From an uncultured Clostridium sp. (GTDB lineage Bacteria; Bacillota; Clostridia; TANB77; CAG-508), in NCBI GenBank assembly GCA_900552555.1, contig URZW01000033.1, positions 1-11,597 of the forward strand: a stretch of DNA of 11,597 nucleotides, given 5' to 3'. The notes beneath the pieces were generated by a model. The model was not told the origin of the DNA. It saw only the letters and a list, made by a program, of their open reading frames with translations, and searched no databases. Of the stretch, positions 1-6,525 are shown piece after piece. Within the stretch, counting starts at the first letter, position 1, and the number at the start of each line of letters is the position of its first letter. The translations under genes and the position numbers were made by a program.

Positions 1-2
1 AA

Positions 3-110
3 AAAGTTGAAAATGGAAAAGTATTCACTATAGAAGGTAATAGCAAAGATGAGGTTAGAGAAAAAAGTTATAATTTAAGTAGCAAATCTATTTATGGGTA
101 TGGAGTTTAA
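3..110 (+). CDS. C-terminal end of a CHAP-type cell-wall hydrolase (5' end outside window)
   Basis: Frame 3 is open from the window edge to a TAA at 108-110 and gives 35 residues beginning KVENGKVFTIEGNS and ending SIYGYGV. The 'NGKV-TIEGNS' strand followed by a short Ser-rich stretch and a terminal YGYG motif is the usual last strand pair of CHAP (cysteine/histidine amidohydrolase/peptidase) domains in Firmicute phage and conjugative-element hydrolases. The catalytic Cys and His would lie upstream, outside the window. CHAP enzymes cut peptide cross-links or the amide bond of peptidoglycan. The family call rests on a short tail recognised by eye. A truncated lysozyme-like domain, the usual N-terminal partner of such CHAP domains, is found at the other end of the window on the same strand. 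Confidence 0.6.
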   Translation, partial: KVENGKVFTIEGNSKDEVREKSYNLSSKSIYGYGV

Positions 111-316
111 AAAAATTTTCTGTCACTAATTTATTTATTGTTATATTCTATAATCACTTTTTCATTTGGAAAAAATTGAGATGATTTTTTTAGTAAGATT
201 ATATTTTAGAAGTTTTTAAAGTTAATACGTAAAATATTATTTTTCATAGTATTAAGAAATTCATCTCTTAATCGTTGACTATTAAAATTATGCGGGTAAT
301 GTGCTCATTATATAAC

Positions 317-367
317 AAAAAGAACAATGTTATAGTTTTGACTATTTCATTGTTCTTTTTTTATTTT
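317..367. terminator. bidirectional intrinsic terminator
   Basis: A 13-bp perfect stem (317-329 paired with 348-360) has an inner ATAG/CTAT extension and is followed on the plus strand by a long T-rich run to about 370. Read on the minus strand the same stem ends in five Ts. It can close both the plus-strand hydrolase transcript ending at 110 and the minus-strand gene ending at 409. I see no gene in 111-316. Confidence 0.8.
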
Positions 368-408
368 TTTTAGAGAATTTTGTTACAGATCCAGTCACTT
401 TATTAATT

Positions 409-771
409 TTAAGAACTTATTGTAAAACTAAAATTATAATTTGAACTATATTTTTTTGTATTAAAGTCATAACCTTTTACTGTAAGGTAAATGTATAATT
501 TATTATTCTTTTTTTCGTGTTTTCTTGAAACCATTGTGATGCTATATCCATTATTGTTTTTAACTGCATAATTTCCCCATGAATTAAAGGATATTACCTT
601 AGTACTGAGATCTTTATTAATAACAACACATTGTTCAAATTGACCATATTGTCCTACTTTAAAAGTATCTGATCTTCTAACAAACTGCTGATATTCTGCA
701 AAAACTTGGATAGGTATTAATAGAACTAATAAAAAGATAAATAAAGATACATATTTTTTGATTTTAAGCAC
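409..771 (-). CDS. small secreted protein of unknown function, unusual start
   Basis: I do not recognise a family. The product has an N-terminal signal peptide (KIKKYVSLF, then a Leu/Ile-rich core, then IQVFA before EYQQF) and a mature part of about 95 residues, polar and rich in Asn, Lys, Tyr and Ser, with one Cys and predicted beta structure. It should be exported. The frame stays open upstream to 849, but the promoter and cre box at 794-842 place transcription start near 810, so a start at 849 is not credible. A strong AGGAGG (778-773) is followed by GTG at 771, only one base away, and by CTT and ATC codons at 768 and 762; there is no ATG or TTG at normal spacing. I give the GTG as the outermost plausible start; ATC at 762 has normal spacing but is a very rare initiator. 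The start may have decayed by mutation. Confidence 0.65.
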   Translation of the reverse strand: MLKIKKYVSLFIFLLVLLIPIQVFAEYQQFVRRSDTFKVGQYGQFEQCVVINKDLSTKVISFNSWGNYAVKNNNGYSITMVSRKHEKKNNKLYIYLTVKGYDFNTKKYSSNYNFSFTISS

Positions 772-793
772 CCCTCCTATAAAATAAATATTA

Positions 794-808
794 ATGAAAA
801 CGTTTTCT
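794..808. promoter_or_regulatory. cre box (CcpA operator)
   Basis: The sequence ATGAAAACGTTTTCT fits the cre consensus WTGAAARCGYTTWNN throughout and contains a perfect 12-bp palindrome (GAAAACGTTTTC). It lies just downstream of the -10 of the minus-strand promoter at 815-842, at or right after the expected transcription start, a position where CcpA normally represses. This predicts glucose repression of the secreted-protein gene ending at 409. Confidence 0.65.
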
Positions 809-814
809 ATCTTA

Positions 815-842
815 AATATAGCATAAAGAATATTTTTGTCAA
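815..842 (-). promoter_or_regulatory. sigma-A-type promoter for the secreted protein gene
   Basis: On the minus strand a perfect -35 TTGACA (842-837) is separated by 16 bases from TATATT (820-815), five of six matches to TATAAT. It points at the gene at 409-771 and is overlapped downstream by the cre box. Confidence 0.7.
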
Positions 843-849
843 TAAACAC

Positions 850-1261
850 ATATATAAAATAGGTAATATTATAAAATAATAAATAAGAATATGACTTGTT
901 AGCATCGTATAATTTTGAAGTCTACTTTTAGTTGTTATGTAAGTAGTCTCTAAATTAAGGTAGAACGATAATTTATTATTTTTTAATTCAAACTATATAA
1001 ACTAGTAGTACTTGAATTAAAATAATTGTATATGAAAAAAGTATTGTTGGAATACTTGGTTATTTTAATTATAATTTTCAAATATTTTACGAAAATAGTG
1101 GATAGATATATCTTGAAGAGTGGTTATATGAAGGTATAAATGTGTATGCAAAGGAAAACTTTATATAGTTTATTTTCAAACAAGCGAGAAATAAAATTAG
1201 ACTTTCTTAGAATAAGTAGGAAATCTATAAAATATATAGATAAAGTCAAAATTTAAATAGA
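850..1261. other. gene-poor stretch with one inverted repeat and a doubtful 35-codon frame
   Basis: No gene can be supported. It contains an 11-bp perfect inverted repeat (981-991 with 1012-1022, 20-base loop) and a smaller hairpin (1223-1229 with 1235-1241). A plus-strand frame at 1032-1139 would encode a 35-residue Ile/Leu-rich peptide starting MKKVLLEYL, but it has no Shine-Dalgarno site. The stretch may be decayed sequence. Confidence 0.5.
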
Positions 1262-1317
1262 ATTCAAAAAATAAAAAAGAGGAGAAGAATGACTTGAACT
1301 GTCTTGCTTTTCCTCTT
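1262..1317 (-). terminator. intrinsic terminator of the padR operon
   Basis: An 11-bp stem with one G·U pair (1277-1287 with 1307-1317) encloses a 19-base loop and, on the minus strand, runs into TTTTTATTTTTTG. It lies 60 bases past the stop codon of the secreted protein gene at 1376. Confidence 0.75.
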
Positions 1318-1375
1318 AAAAAGTACAAAATATATTTTAAATATGTAAAAAATGTATGCTATTTATATATATTTA

Positions 1376-1828
1376 TTATTTTAAAGAACCGTTTGAACTA
1401 CATATTAATGTAACGGTACAATTTTGTGTTTCGACTGCTACACCATCTACATATCTTTTTGCTATTGCTTTAGCAGTAGCTTTATTTCCTGACTTGGAAG
1501 CGCTTTTTGAAGAAATTTTCCAGTTGGTATTTTTAGATGATGCTTCAGCAACTGACTTTGTACATGTTGACGAAGAACCAGTATATGTAAATGTACCTGT
1601 AACAGTAACACTAAACATTATTGCACCTTGAGCATTTTTGTAATTTGCAGTTTTTCTTGCAGTTTTTTGATTAGCTGCTCTTGCCATGGATGTTTCTTCT
1701 ATAATTGTTTCTAGATAATATCCGTTATCTAATTTAATTATTTCTTTTTTTTGATCCAATGCAGATACAGGTAATGATAAAAACAAAATACTGCTTACTA
1801 TAGTTAATAATGTAATAATTTTTTTCAT
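1376..1828 (-). CDS. small secreted protein, last gene of PadR operon
   Basis: This is a 150-residue exported protein. MKKIITLLTIVSSILFLSLPVSA is a clear signal peptide with cleavage after ALA-like SALD. The mature part carries a charged linker (about 25-60) and a beta-rich Ser/Thr/Lys/Ala-rich domain (about 65-150) with the strands MFSVTVTGTFTY and CTVTLICSSNG. Three Cys are present (one in STCTKS, two in NCTVTLIC), so one disulfide is possible. I recall similar uncharacterised secreted proteins in many gut Firmicutes, often with a 'TGTFTYTGSSSTCT-W-ISSKSASKSGN' pattern, but no function is known to me. The ATG is preceded by AGAGGTGA at 8 bases, inside the end of the upstream gene, with a 2-base intergenic gap, so the two are cotranscribed. 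It could be a surface-active peptide or a bacteriocin-like factor; this is a guess. Confidence 0.85.
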   Translation of the reverse strand: MKKIITLLTIVSSILFLSLPVSALDQKKEIIKLDNGYYLETIIEETSMARAANQKTARKTANYKNAQGAIMFSVTVTGTFTYTGSSSTCTKSVAEASSKNTNWKISSKSASKSGNKATAKAIAKRYVDGVAVETQNCTVTLICSSNGSLK

Positions 1829-1830
1829 AA

Positions 1831-2217
1831 TTAGTTCACCTCTTCTATTGTATATTCTATATGTTTTACTTTTGAATTTTTTGAATCATGGTAACTTTTA
1901 TAAATAAGTATTCCACGCCATAAACAGCATACTAAAATGGCTACAGTACATATAATGATTGCTTTTTTTAAAATATTTCTTATTCGAGATTGTTTGATTA
2001 AATAATTAGCGTCTTGATCTTCAAAATATGAAATAATAATATTAGAAGGATAACCAAATTTATTACATAAATCATCATAAGTTATATTAGTTGAATCGAT
2101 ATTTTCAACAATATTTACTTTTAATCTTTTTAAAAAAATTTTTTCATTTTTTGATAAAAATGGAAAAAAATGTTTACAATCTTTGATATATTTATTTACA
2201 TTTCTATTCATTTTCAT
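1831..2217 (-). CDS. HAAS/DUF6120-like single-pass membrane protein
   Basis: A 128-residue protein. The N-terminal 85 residues form a helical, basic cytoplasmic domain (YIKDCKHFFPFLSKNEKIFLKRLKV..., then a DDLCNKFGYPSNII turn), the layout of HAAS-type domains that sit beside PadR regulators. A single transmembrane helix follows (about residues 90-110, IICTVAILVCCLW), with a short outside tail. HAAS/DUF1700/DUF6120 proteins are commonly encoded next to PadR and are thought to couple membrane events to the regulator; their exact role is unclear. I chose ATG at 2217, which has GGAG seven bases upstream and overlaps the end of the padR gene by 14 bases; a TTG at 2241 in the same frame is far inside padR and has no better site. 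The overlap implies translational coupling. Confidence 0.8.
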   Translation of the reverse strand: MKMNRNVNKYIKDCKHFFPFLSKNEKIFLKRLKVNIVENIDSTNITYDDLCNKFGYPSNIIISYFEDQDANYLIKQSRIRNILKKAIIICTVAILVCCLWRGILIYKSYHDSKNSKVKHIEYTIEEVN

Positions 2218-2542
2218 ATTTGTTCTCCATAATTCTTTCAATACTATTAATCATTATTAAATATTCTTCATATAGTTTCTGCATATGTGTAATGCCCTTA
2301 TCCTCAATATGATAATAAATCCGAGTTTGTCTTTTACCAACCAGTCTTTTTTCATCACTGATTAAGCCTTCATCTAATAATCTATATAGAATAGGGTACA
2401 TTGTACCTTCGGCTATATGTATTGTGCCATTTGAAATTTTATCTAGAGTTTGGACTATTTGATAGCCGTAGCAGTCTCCCTCACTGATTATTTTTAATAG
2501 CAACATCTCCATTTTAAAAAAACCTTTTGTATTTTTTGCCAT
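2204..2542 (-). CDS. PadR-family transcriptional regulator
   Basis: A 112-residue winged-helix protein of normal PadR length. Recognisable parts are the first helix (MEMLLLKIISEGDCYGYQIVQ), the recognition region (ISNGTIHIAEGTMYPILYRL), the wing (GLISDEKRLVGKRQTRIYYHIEDKG) and a C-terminal dimerisation helix ending NKYENE. PadR proteins are dimeric repressors, often ligand-responsive. The ATG at 2542 is preceded by AGGTGAT at seven bases. It is first in a three-gene operon with the HAAS-like membrane protein and a secreted protein, and is divergent from the secreted amidase gene with which it shares a control region, so both transcripts are candidate targets. Autoregulation is likely by analogy with the family. 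Confidence 0.93.
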   Translation of the reverse strand: MAKNTKGFFKMEMLLLKIISEGDCYGYQIVQTLDKISNGTIHIAEGTMYPILYRLLDEGLISDEKRLVGKRQTRIYYHIEDKGITHMQKLYEEYLIMINSIERIMENKYENE

Positions 2543-2551
2543 ATTAATATC

Positions 2552-2601
2552 ACCTATATAGAATTATAAATGTATACCATATTTAATTCAATACCTATAT
2601 A
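2552..2601. promoter_or_regulatory. 9-bp direct repeats ACCTATATA, candidate PadR operators
   Basis: ACCTATATA occurs at 2552-2560 and again at 2593-2601, 41 bases apart, about four helical turns. The copies bracket the padR promoter: one covers its start region and Shine-Dalgarno site, the other lies just upstream of its -35 and 14 bases upstream of the amidase -35. A near-palindrome around GTATAC (2572-2577) lies between them. Binding by PadR is inferred from position only. Confidence 0.4.
2563..2591 (-). promoter_or_regulatory. promoter of the padR operon
   Basis: On the minus strand TTGAAT (2591-2586) and a perfect TATAAT (2568-2563) are separated by 17 bases. The predicted start leaves only about 14 bases before the padR ATG, just enough for its ribosome site. 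Confidence 0.65.
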
Positions 2602-2614
2602 AAATAAGTAATAG

Positions 2615-2642
2615 TTGACATACGCTCGTTAAATGATATACT
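2615..2642 (+). promoter_or_regulatory. promoter of the secreted amidase operon
   Basis: A perfect -35 TTGACA (2615-2620), a 16-base spacer and TATACT (2637-2642). Transcription would begin near 2650, inside the cre-like box. Confidence 0.7.
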
Positions 2643-2649
2643 TTAATTG

Positions 2650-2664
2650 AGGGAAGCGCTTACT
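2650..2664. promoter_or_regulatory. cre-like box at the amidase transcription start
   Basis: AGGGAAGCGCTTACT matches WTGAAARCGYTTWCW except for two positions in the left half; the core GCGC and the right half are perfect. Like the site at 794-808 it sits on the predicted transcription start, a repressing position for CcpA. Confidence 0.5.
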
Positions 2665-2690
2665 TTAATTACAAGAAAGGATTAATAACT

Positions 2691-3683
2691 ATGAAAAAAA
2701 TTATTGCAGCACTAATAAGTTTAACTTTATTTTATTCATCTACTGTTTGCATATTTGCAATAGAAAATCAAGAATGCCCATATTATGAAGAAATAACAGA
2801 TGTTATCGAACTAAAAAAAGGTCCTGTTTTATATCTTAATGAAAAAAAGAATGATACTTACTGGGAATTTTCTGATAATGAAGAGGCTTTTAAAACAATT
2901 AATAGTCTAGAACATGATTTAATAAGTATATTGTCAACGAATTATAATCTAGATAACCTAGAAAAAAGTAATTGGTTAGATTATAAAAATGCTTTAGAAA
3001 ATGAAATTAGTTTAAATCATATAAGTGAATCTTTCCATACACAACGTTTGTTAACTTTTTTTAATGTTTGTGATAATTGTGATCTTAATAATGAAATAAG
3101 ACAAATAGTTAAAACAGATGATTATTCAATGGATGAATTGGCAGTACTTATGCCTTATACAAGCCCATATTATAAAGAGTATGAAAGAAAGGCAACAATA
3201 AATACTTATACTACAATGAATGTTACCAATGCGATAAATTATGCTGATAAATGGGCAAGTAGCTATAACTATTCTTATGCATGCTTTATTAATGGGGACT
3301 GTACAAATTTTGCTTCTCAAATTGCTAGAGCGGGAGGAATTAGTAACCGAAGTAATTGGTATTATAATTCTACTCAAAGTTATTCAACGTCTTGGGTAAG
3401 GGCGGATACATTTGTCAAAACTTGGAAAGTTGCTTACTCTACAACCAGCTTTAAAACATTTTCAAATAAAGTTTCTAAAGGAAAGTTTATTGCATATGAT
3501 TCTGAAGCTGATGGAAAGTGGAATCATGTTGCTTTTGTAACAGCTATTGGCTCACAAAAAAGTAATTACAGGGATTTCAAAATTGCACAGCATACAAAGA
3601 ATTATCATGCTTGGGTTAGCAGTGACACAAATGGCTGGGAAAATGTTTCAGGGTTAAAGGCGATTATAAATACTCCAAATTAG
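2691..3683 (+). CDS. secreted protein with putative Amidase_6 domain
   Basis: A 330-residue exported protein. MKKIIAALISLTLFYSSTVCIFA is a signal peptide. Residues about 25-165 form an acidic, helical region I do not recognise. Residues about 175-325 match the putative amidase domain (Amidase_6, PF12671) common in clostridial and Erysipelotrichial surface proteins: an NAINYADKWA helix, the nucleophile segment NGDCTNFASQ with Cys204, the SWVRADTFVKTW segment, and the histidine strand WNHVAFVTAIG with His279, then AQHTKNYHAW. The fold is papain/NlpC-like and is predicted to hydrolyse an amide bond, probably in cell-wall peptides; substrate is unproven. The start has AAAGGA at nine bases. The next gene begins one base after its stop, so they form an operon. 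Confidence 0.88.
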   Translation: MKKIIAALISLTLFYSSTVCIFAIENQECPYYEEITDVIELKKGPVLYLNEKKNDTYWEFSDNEEAFKTINSLEHDLISILSTNYNLDNLEKSNWLDYKNALENEISLNHISESFHTQRLLTFFNVCDNCDLNNEIRQIVKTDDYSMDELAVLMPYTSPYYKEYERKATINTYTTMNVTNAINYADKWASSYNYSYACFINGDCTNFASQIARAGGISNRSNWYYNSTQSYSTSWVRADTFVKTWKVAYSTTSFKTFSNKVSKGKFIAYDSEADGKWNHVAFVTAIGSQKSNYRDFKIAQHTKNYHAWVSSDTNGWENVSGLKAIINTPN

Positions 3684-3684
3684 T

Positions 3685-4344
3685 ATGAAAAGAATAATTA
3701 TTCTTTTTATTTCAATTTTTGTTCTATTGATTGTATATGTTTCTACTCCTAGTGTTTCTGAAGAACAAATGAGGACATTGTTTTATGAATATATTCAAAG
3801 AACTTTCAAAGAAGAGTATAAGAAATTTAAGATTATATCTGATGTTGATTTAACTGTACCAGGAAATCAGTATCATCGAGGTTATGCAGGATATGGAAAA
3901 ACATATAGCATTGAGTATGTTCATAAAGAATACAAATGGATTTTTATTGAATTATGTACGAACGGAAACAATATAGTTTGTGACAATAAAAATAATATAA
4001 AAAAAGAATTTAAATACAATAAAATATTCAATGAATATTTTATTAATGCATTTAAAATTGTAGGTGTTGAACCTGTTGGAATTATTGTTGAAATGAATGG
4101 AAGCATTAACGAGTACGAACATGTTGATGAAATTAAACCAAACTTAGAATTTATAATCAAGAACCCAAAATATTTTAAGCCTCAAATTAAAGTAAATACA
4201 TCTTTAGTGTCATTAAAAGAATTTGAAAAATTGAATTATCAAATGTCAGAAATATTTGATGATATTGAATATTATGATGAGAATGATGCAGATATAAGTT
4301 ATTCAGCAGAGGATATGATAAAGAAATTGAGTGGGTCAAATTAA
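3685..4344 (+). CDS. membrane-anchored or secreted hypothetical protein coupled to the amidase
   Basis: A 219-residue protein of no family I recognise. An N-terminal hydrophobic helix (about residues 3-21, RIIILFISIFVLLIVYV) is either a signal anchor or an uncleaved signal; there is no lipobox Cys. The outside part is mixed helix and strand, with two Cys (LCTNGNNIVC) and an acidic C-terminus (DDIEYYDENDADISYSAEDM). Its ATG lies one base after the amidase stop and has no convincing Shine-Dalgarno site, so it probably depends on translational coupling. The tight pairing suggests a job tied to the amidase, for example an inhibitor, a partner at the membrane, or a fold helper; none of these can be chosen from sequence. 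Confidence 0.8.
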   Translation: MKRIIILFISIFVLLIVYVSTPSVSEEQMRTLFYEYIQRTFKEEYKKFKIISDVDLTVPGNQYHRGYAGYGKTYSIEYVHKEYKWIFIELCTNGNNIVCDNKNNIKKEFKYNKIFNEYFINAFKIVGVEPVGIIVEMNGSINEYEHVDEIKPNLEFIIKNPKYFKPQIKVNTSLVSLKEFEKLNYQMSEIFDDIEYYDENDADISYSAEDMIKKLSGSN

Positions 4345-4349
4345 TAATC

Positions 4350-4380
4350 AAATGATTCTTTAAGTAATAAAGAATTATTT
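4350..4380 (+). terminator. hairpin after the amidase operon, possible weak terminator
   Basis: A 13-bp stem with one G·U pair (4350-4362 with 4368-4380) and a five-base loop starts six bases past the stop at 4344. The stem is AU-rich and is not followed by a solid T run, so termination is uncertain. Confidence 0.45.
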
Positions 4381-4463
4381 ATTAAGATTAAAGACCAATT
4401 TGTTCTATTTTTTATAATATTTATCAGTATATGTTATTTTGTTCCTGTGGGAGAAAATGAATT

Positions 4464-4700
4464 ATGAAAGATATTGATGAAATGACAGATACAACAGAAT
4501 TGTTAAAAAAAGGAATAAAGAAACAACTGGAATCTGCTATAGTTACATTGCAATTGATACATCAATATGAAGAATGTCCAAAAAATATATCTAAAATGTT
4601 ATATAATCAAATAGGTGTATTAGTTTTTTGTAATGAAGAATTAGATAAACTCTTTAAATATTTGAATTTTTTAGATGGTTTAATTGATTACATTTCCTAA
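4464..4700 (+). CDS. small helical cytoplasmic protein, unknown function
   Basis: A 78-residue protein without signal peptide or membrane helix. It reads as two amphipathic helical segments (about 10-35, TELLKKGIKKQLESAIVTLQLIHQ, and 45-75, MLYNQIGVLVFCNEELDKLFKYL), which would suit a small dimer or a partner-binding protein. The ATG has GGGAG ten bases upstream; a nearer ATG at 4457 is out of frame. It is followed by a strong terminator at 4752, so it forms its own unit between the amidase operon and the PIN gene. I do not recognise a family and propose no function. Confidence 0.6.
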   Translation: MKDIDEMTDTTELLKKGIKKQLESAIVTLQLIHQYEECPKNISKMLYNQIGVLVFCNEELDKLFKYLNFLDGLIDYIS

Positions 4701-4751
4701 AATAATTGCAAAGTATTAAAACAAAATTATAACAAATATATGTATCAATAG

Positions 4752-4781
4752 AGACTAGAAATTAGATTTCTAGTCTTTTAT
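4752..4781 (+). terminator. strong intrinsic terminator
   Basis: A perfect 11-bp stem (4752-4762 with 4766-4776, AGACTAGAAAT and its complement) with a three-base loop is followed by TTTTAT. It closes the transcript of the 78-residue protein gene. Confidence 0.85.
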
Positions 4782-4878
4782 ACCCTTTATAAGATTTTAT
4801 ATTTTATTGTATTTGTTTATTATAATATATGATATATATCTATAGTAAGGAGGAAAGGATAATATTTTTTAAAGATGT

Positions 4879-4893
4879 GGAGGGAATATATTG
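4879..4893 (+). promoter_or_regulatory. Shine-Dalgarno site pointing to TTG at 4891
   Basis: GGAGGG (4879-4884) stands six bases before TTG (4891-4893), the natural start of the PIN protein. A second strong AAGGAGG (4846-4852) upstream has no start codon at normal distance. Confidence 0.6.
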
Positions 4894-5947
4894 AAAAAAA
4901 AATATATTATTAGATACAAATGCTTTTATTTATTTGATGAGGAATGAAAAGGAGTGTAGTAATACTATTTCTTTAGAAAATAGACAAATAAACGAAAGTA
5001 AGTTTTATGATGAATGTAAAAATGCGAATTATCTTTTTATTACATCTCAAACATTATATGAGATTTTTTGGCAAAGTATTAAAAAAACAAAAAAAATTGA
5101 TCAATTTGCTTATTATTATGATCAAATTATTAAATTTAAAAATAAGTATAATGTAAAATTTTCTATATTGAATGATACAGATGGTGGGTTTGAATTGAGG
5201 TTATTTGAAGATCAATATAAAGATAATAAAGTTGATATTAATCATTTTATTGAACGTAAAAGAGAGTACGAAGTGAAAAAAATAAATGAGTTATTAATCA
5301 AAGTATGCTTTTCAATAACAGAATTTCTCGCAGAATATTATGGTATTTTACTCTTAAGAAATTTTTATTATGTAGCAGGTGTAATATGTGAAATAAAACT
5401 AAATGAAATTTCATATAAATATTATTCGGATTTAAAATTAAAAAATGAATGGTATGATAAAGAAATAGATGACCTATTTAATTTTCTTTTGGAAAATATG
5501 ATTTCATATATTGAGCCACAAATAAAAGAAAATGGACATAAATTTCCCAAAATACAAAATGTAAAAGGGACAAAATATGTTCATAAACTATTTTGTAAAT
5601 TAAAAAAAGATGATAAAACAGTGTTTGAAAAATATGATAATCATTTAAAAGGATTAGTGGAAGAATTAGAAAAAATGGGAATGTCAAAAAATTGCATGAA
5701 ATATTGGATTAGAATGTGTCGAAGATGTGTTTATAGTGGGGCAAAAATAAAGAAAAATGATGGATTAGATTATTCTATAGTAACATGTATGGACGAATCT
5801 ATAGTTATAAATAAAACAAATAATATGATAAACACAAATGATATTATTTTTGTTACATTTGATACAAATCTATATAATTTTTCAAAGGAATGTGATGTGT
5901 TATATTCTAAAAAATTTTATGACAATTTAATGTTTGAATATAGATAG
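4891..5947 (+). CDS. PIN-domain protein, start separated from body by an A9 frameshift
   Basis: The body encodes a PIN-fold ribonuclease-like protein of about 350 residues. Reading from 4895 the frame gives KKNILLDTNAFIYLMRNEKE, the first PIN strand with its metal-binding Asp; further acidic positions are the Glu in SQTLYEIFW, the Asp pair in GLDYSIVTCMD, and the Asp in FVTFDTNLYNF near the C-terminus. PIN enzymes cut RNA with Mg or Mn; the long helical middle (about 200 residues) is an insertion compared with ordinary 130-residue PIN toxins. No antitoxin is next to it. The best ribosome site serves TTG at 4891, but the nine As that follow put TTG one base out of frame, and TGA at 4892 blocks the PIN frame upstream. 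Eight As would restore MKKNILLDTN. A TTG at 4934 is in frame but lacks a Shine-Dalgarno site and drops the catalytic Asp. Transcriptional or ribosomal slippage, phase variation, a mutation or an assembly error are all possible. Confidence 0.75.
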
Positions 5948-6105
5948 GAATATTAATTTTAGGAAATGAATATTAAAATAAATAGTATATATCTGTAATA
6001 AGTATAGAAAAGAAATAAAACTTTAATGATTAAGAGATTTCAATAGTATTATTTATGTTGTAAAATAAAAAATAATTACTTGCTTTTTTAAAGTAAGTAA
6101 GAAAA

Positions 6106-6157
6106 GAGGTATAGAAAACTAATATAAATGTTAGTTTAATCTATAGCCTCATTTTTT
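6106..6157. terminator. hairpin terminator overlapping the 3' end of the minus-strand gene
   Basis: GAGG-TATAG-AAACTAA on the left (6106-6120) pairs with TTAGTTT-CTATA-CCTC on the right (6131-6150) with small bulges; on the plus strand it runs into ATTTTTTATTTT. On the minus strand it is followed by CTCTTTTCTTAC. It can end the PIN transcript and the convergent gene, whose stop codon lies in the stem. Confidence 0.65.
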
Positions 6158-6399
6158 ATTTTCCAATAATGTTGAATTTTTTTAAGTTCATCTATGCTGA
6201 TTTTTAAAATATTATTTTTAATGCTATCAATGAAATTATTTCTTGAACGAATGCTACTAAAATATTGAGCACTACCTTGAATGTGCTGATCATCTAAAAT
6301 TTCTATTAGCATTTTTGAATGTTCAACTCGATAAATCTTATTAGGATAATTATTTTTGTCACAATTTGAAATATCTTTGAAATATATAGTATTTTCCAT
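6136..6399 (-). CDS. small hypothetical protein
   Basis: An 87-residue protein (MENTIYFKDIS...) with no signal peptide or membrane helix, charged and mixed alpha/beta: an early strand region, IYRVEHSKMLIEILDD, and two C-terminal helices (SRNNFIDSIKNNILK, DELKKIQHYWKI). I do not recognise it. I chose ATG at 6399 because GAGGTG stands nine bases before it; a GTG at 6411 in the same frame lies inside that ribosome site. It is transcribed away from the lysis-type cassette, with which it shares a 170-base control region containing a strong palindrome. Divergent small genes in such a place often regulate the neighbour, but no DNA-binding motif is visible here. Confidence 0.65.
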   Translation of the reverse strand: MENTIYFKDISNCDKNNYPNKIYRVEHSKMLIEILDDQHIQGSAQYFSSIRSRNNFIDSIKNNILKISIDELKKIQHYWKIKNEAID

Positions 6400-6422
6400 G
6401 AATACAATCACCTCAATTAGTT

Positions 6423-6451
6423 ATTATATCAGTAAAAATTCCTATCAATAG
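6423..6451 (-). promoter_or_regulatory. possible promoter of the small minus-strand gene
   Basis: A perfect TATAAT (minus strand 6428-6423) stands 17 bases from a poor -35, CTATTG (6451-6446). Distance to the ATG at 6399 is suitable. Confidence 0.4.
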
Positions 6452-6488
6452 TCTTGATAATAATTCATAATAGAAATTTCTGTTAGAA

Positions 6489-6504
6489 AAGCACATTTGT
6501 GCTT
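6489..6504. repeat. AAGCAC-N4-GTGCTT hairpin, copy 1
   Basis: A six-bp stem AAGCAC/GTGCTT with loop ATTT is followed by six As. The identical stem recurs at 8193-8208, so the two copies bracket the regulator, holin and lysozyme genes. Role unknown; see findings. Confidence 0.5.
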
Positions 6505-6525
6505 AAAAAATGTAATACATTAAAA

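Noticed and set aside
409..771. Lactococcin 972-type bacteriocin
   Set aside because: Small, secreted and beta-rich, but lacks the Gly/Trp-rich start and the characteristic pattern of that family, and no ABC immunity transporter follows.
409..849. 146-residue form of the minus-strand secreted protein
   Set aside because: Its N-terminal 26 residues would be encoded upstream of the predicted transcription start and would bury the signal peptide.
1032..1139. 35-residue hydrophobic peptide gene
   Set aside because: Reads like a membrane peptide but has no Shine-Dalgarno site or supported promoter, and sits in AT-rich sequence where such frames arise by chance.
1356..1631. Plus-strand open frame of 91 codons
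   Set aside because: It lies antisense to the secreted protein gene 1376-1828, which has a signal peptide, ribosome site and terminator; the plus frame has none.
3126..3377. Minus-strand frame inside the amidase gene
   Set aside because: Shadow of the plus-strand coding sequence, no ribosome site; the same holds for minus-strand frames at 3921-4160, 5478-5687 and 8823-9065.
4464..5947. Toxin-antitoxin pair of the 78-residue protein and the PIN protein
   Set aside because: A strong terminator at 4752-4781 and about 190 bases separate them, and the small protein shows no DNA-binding motif.
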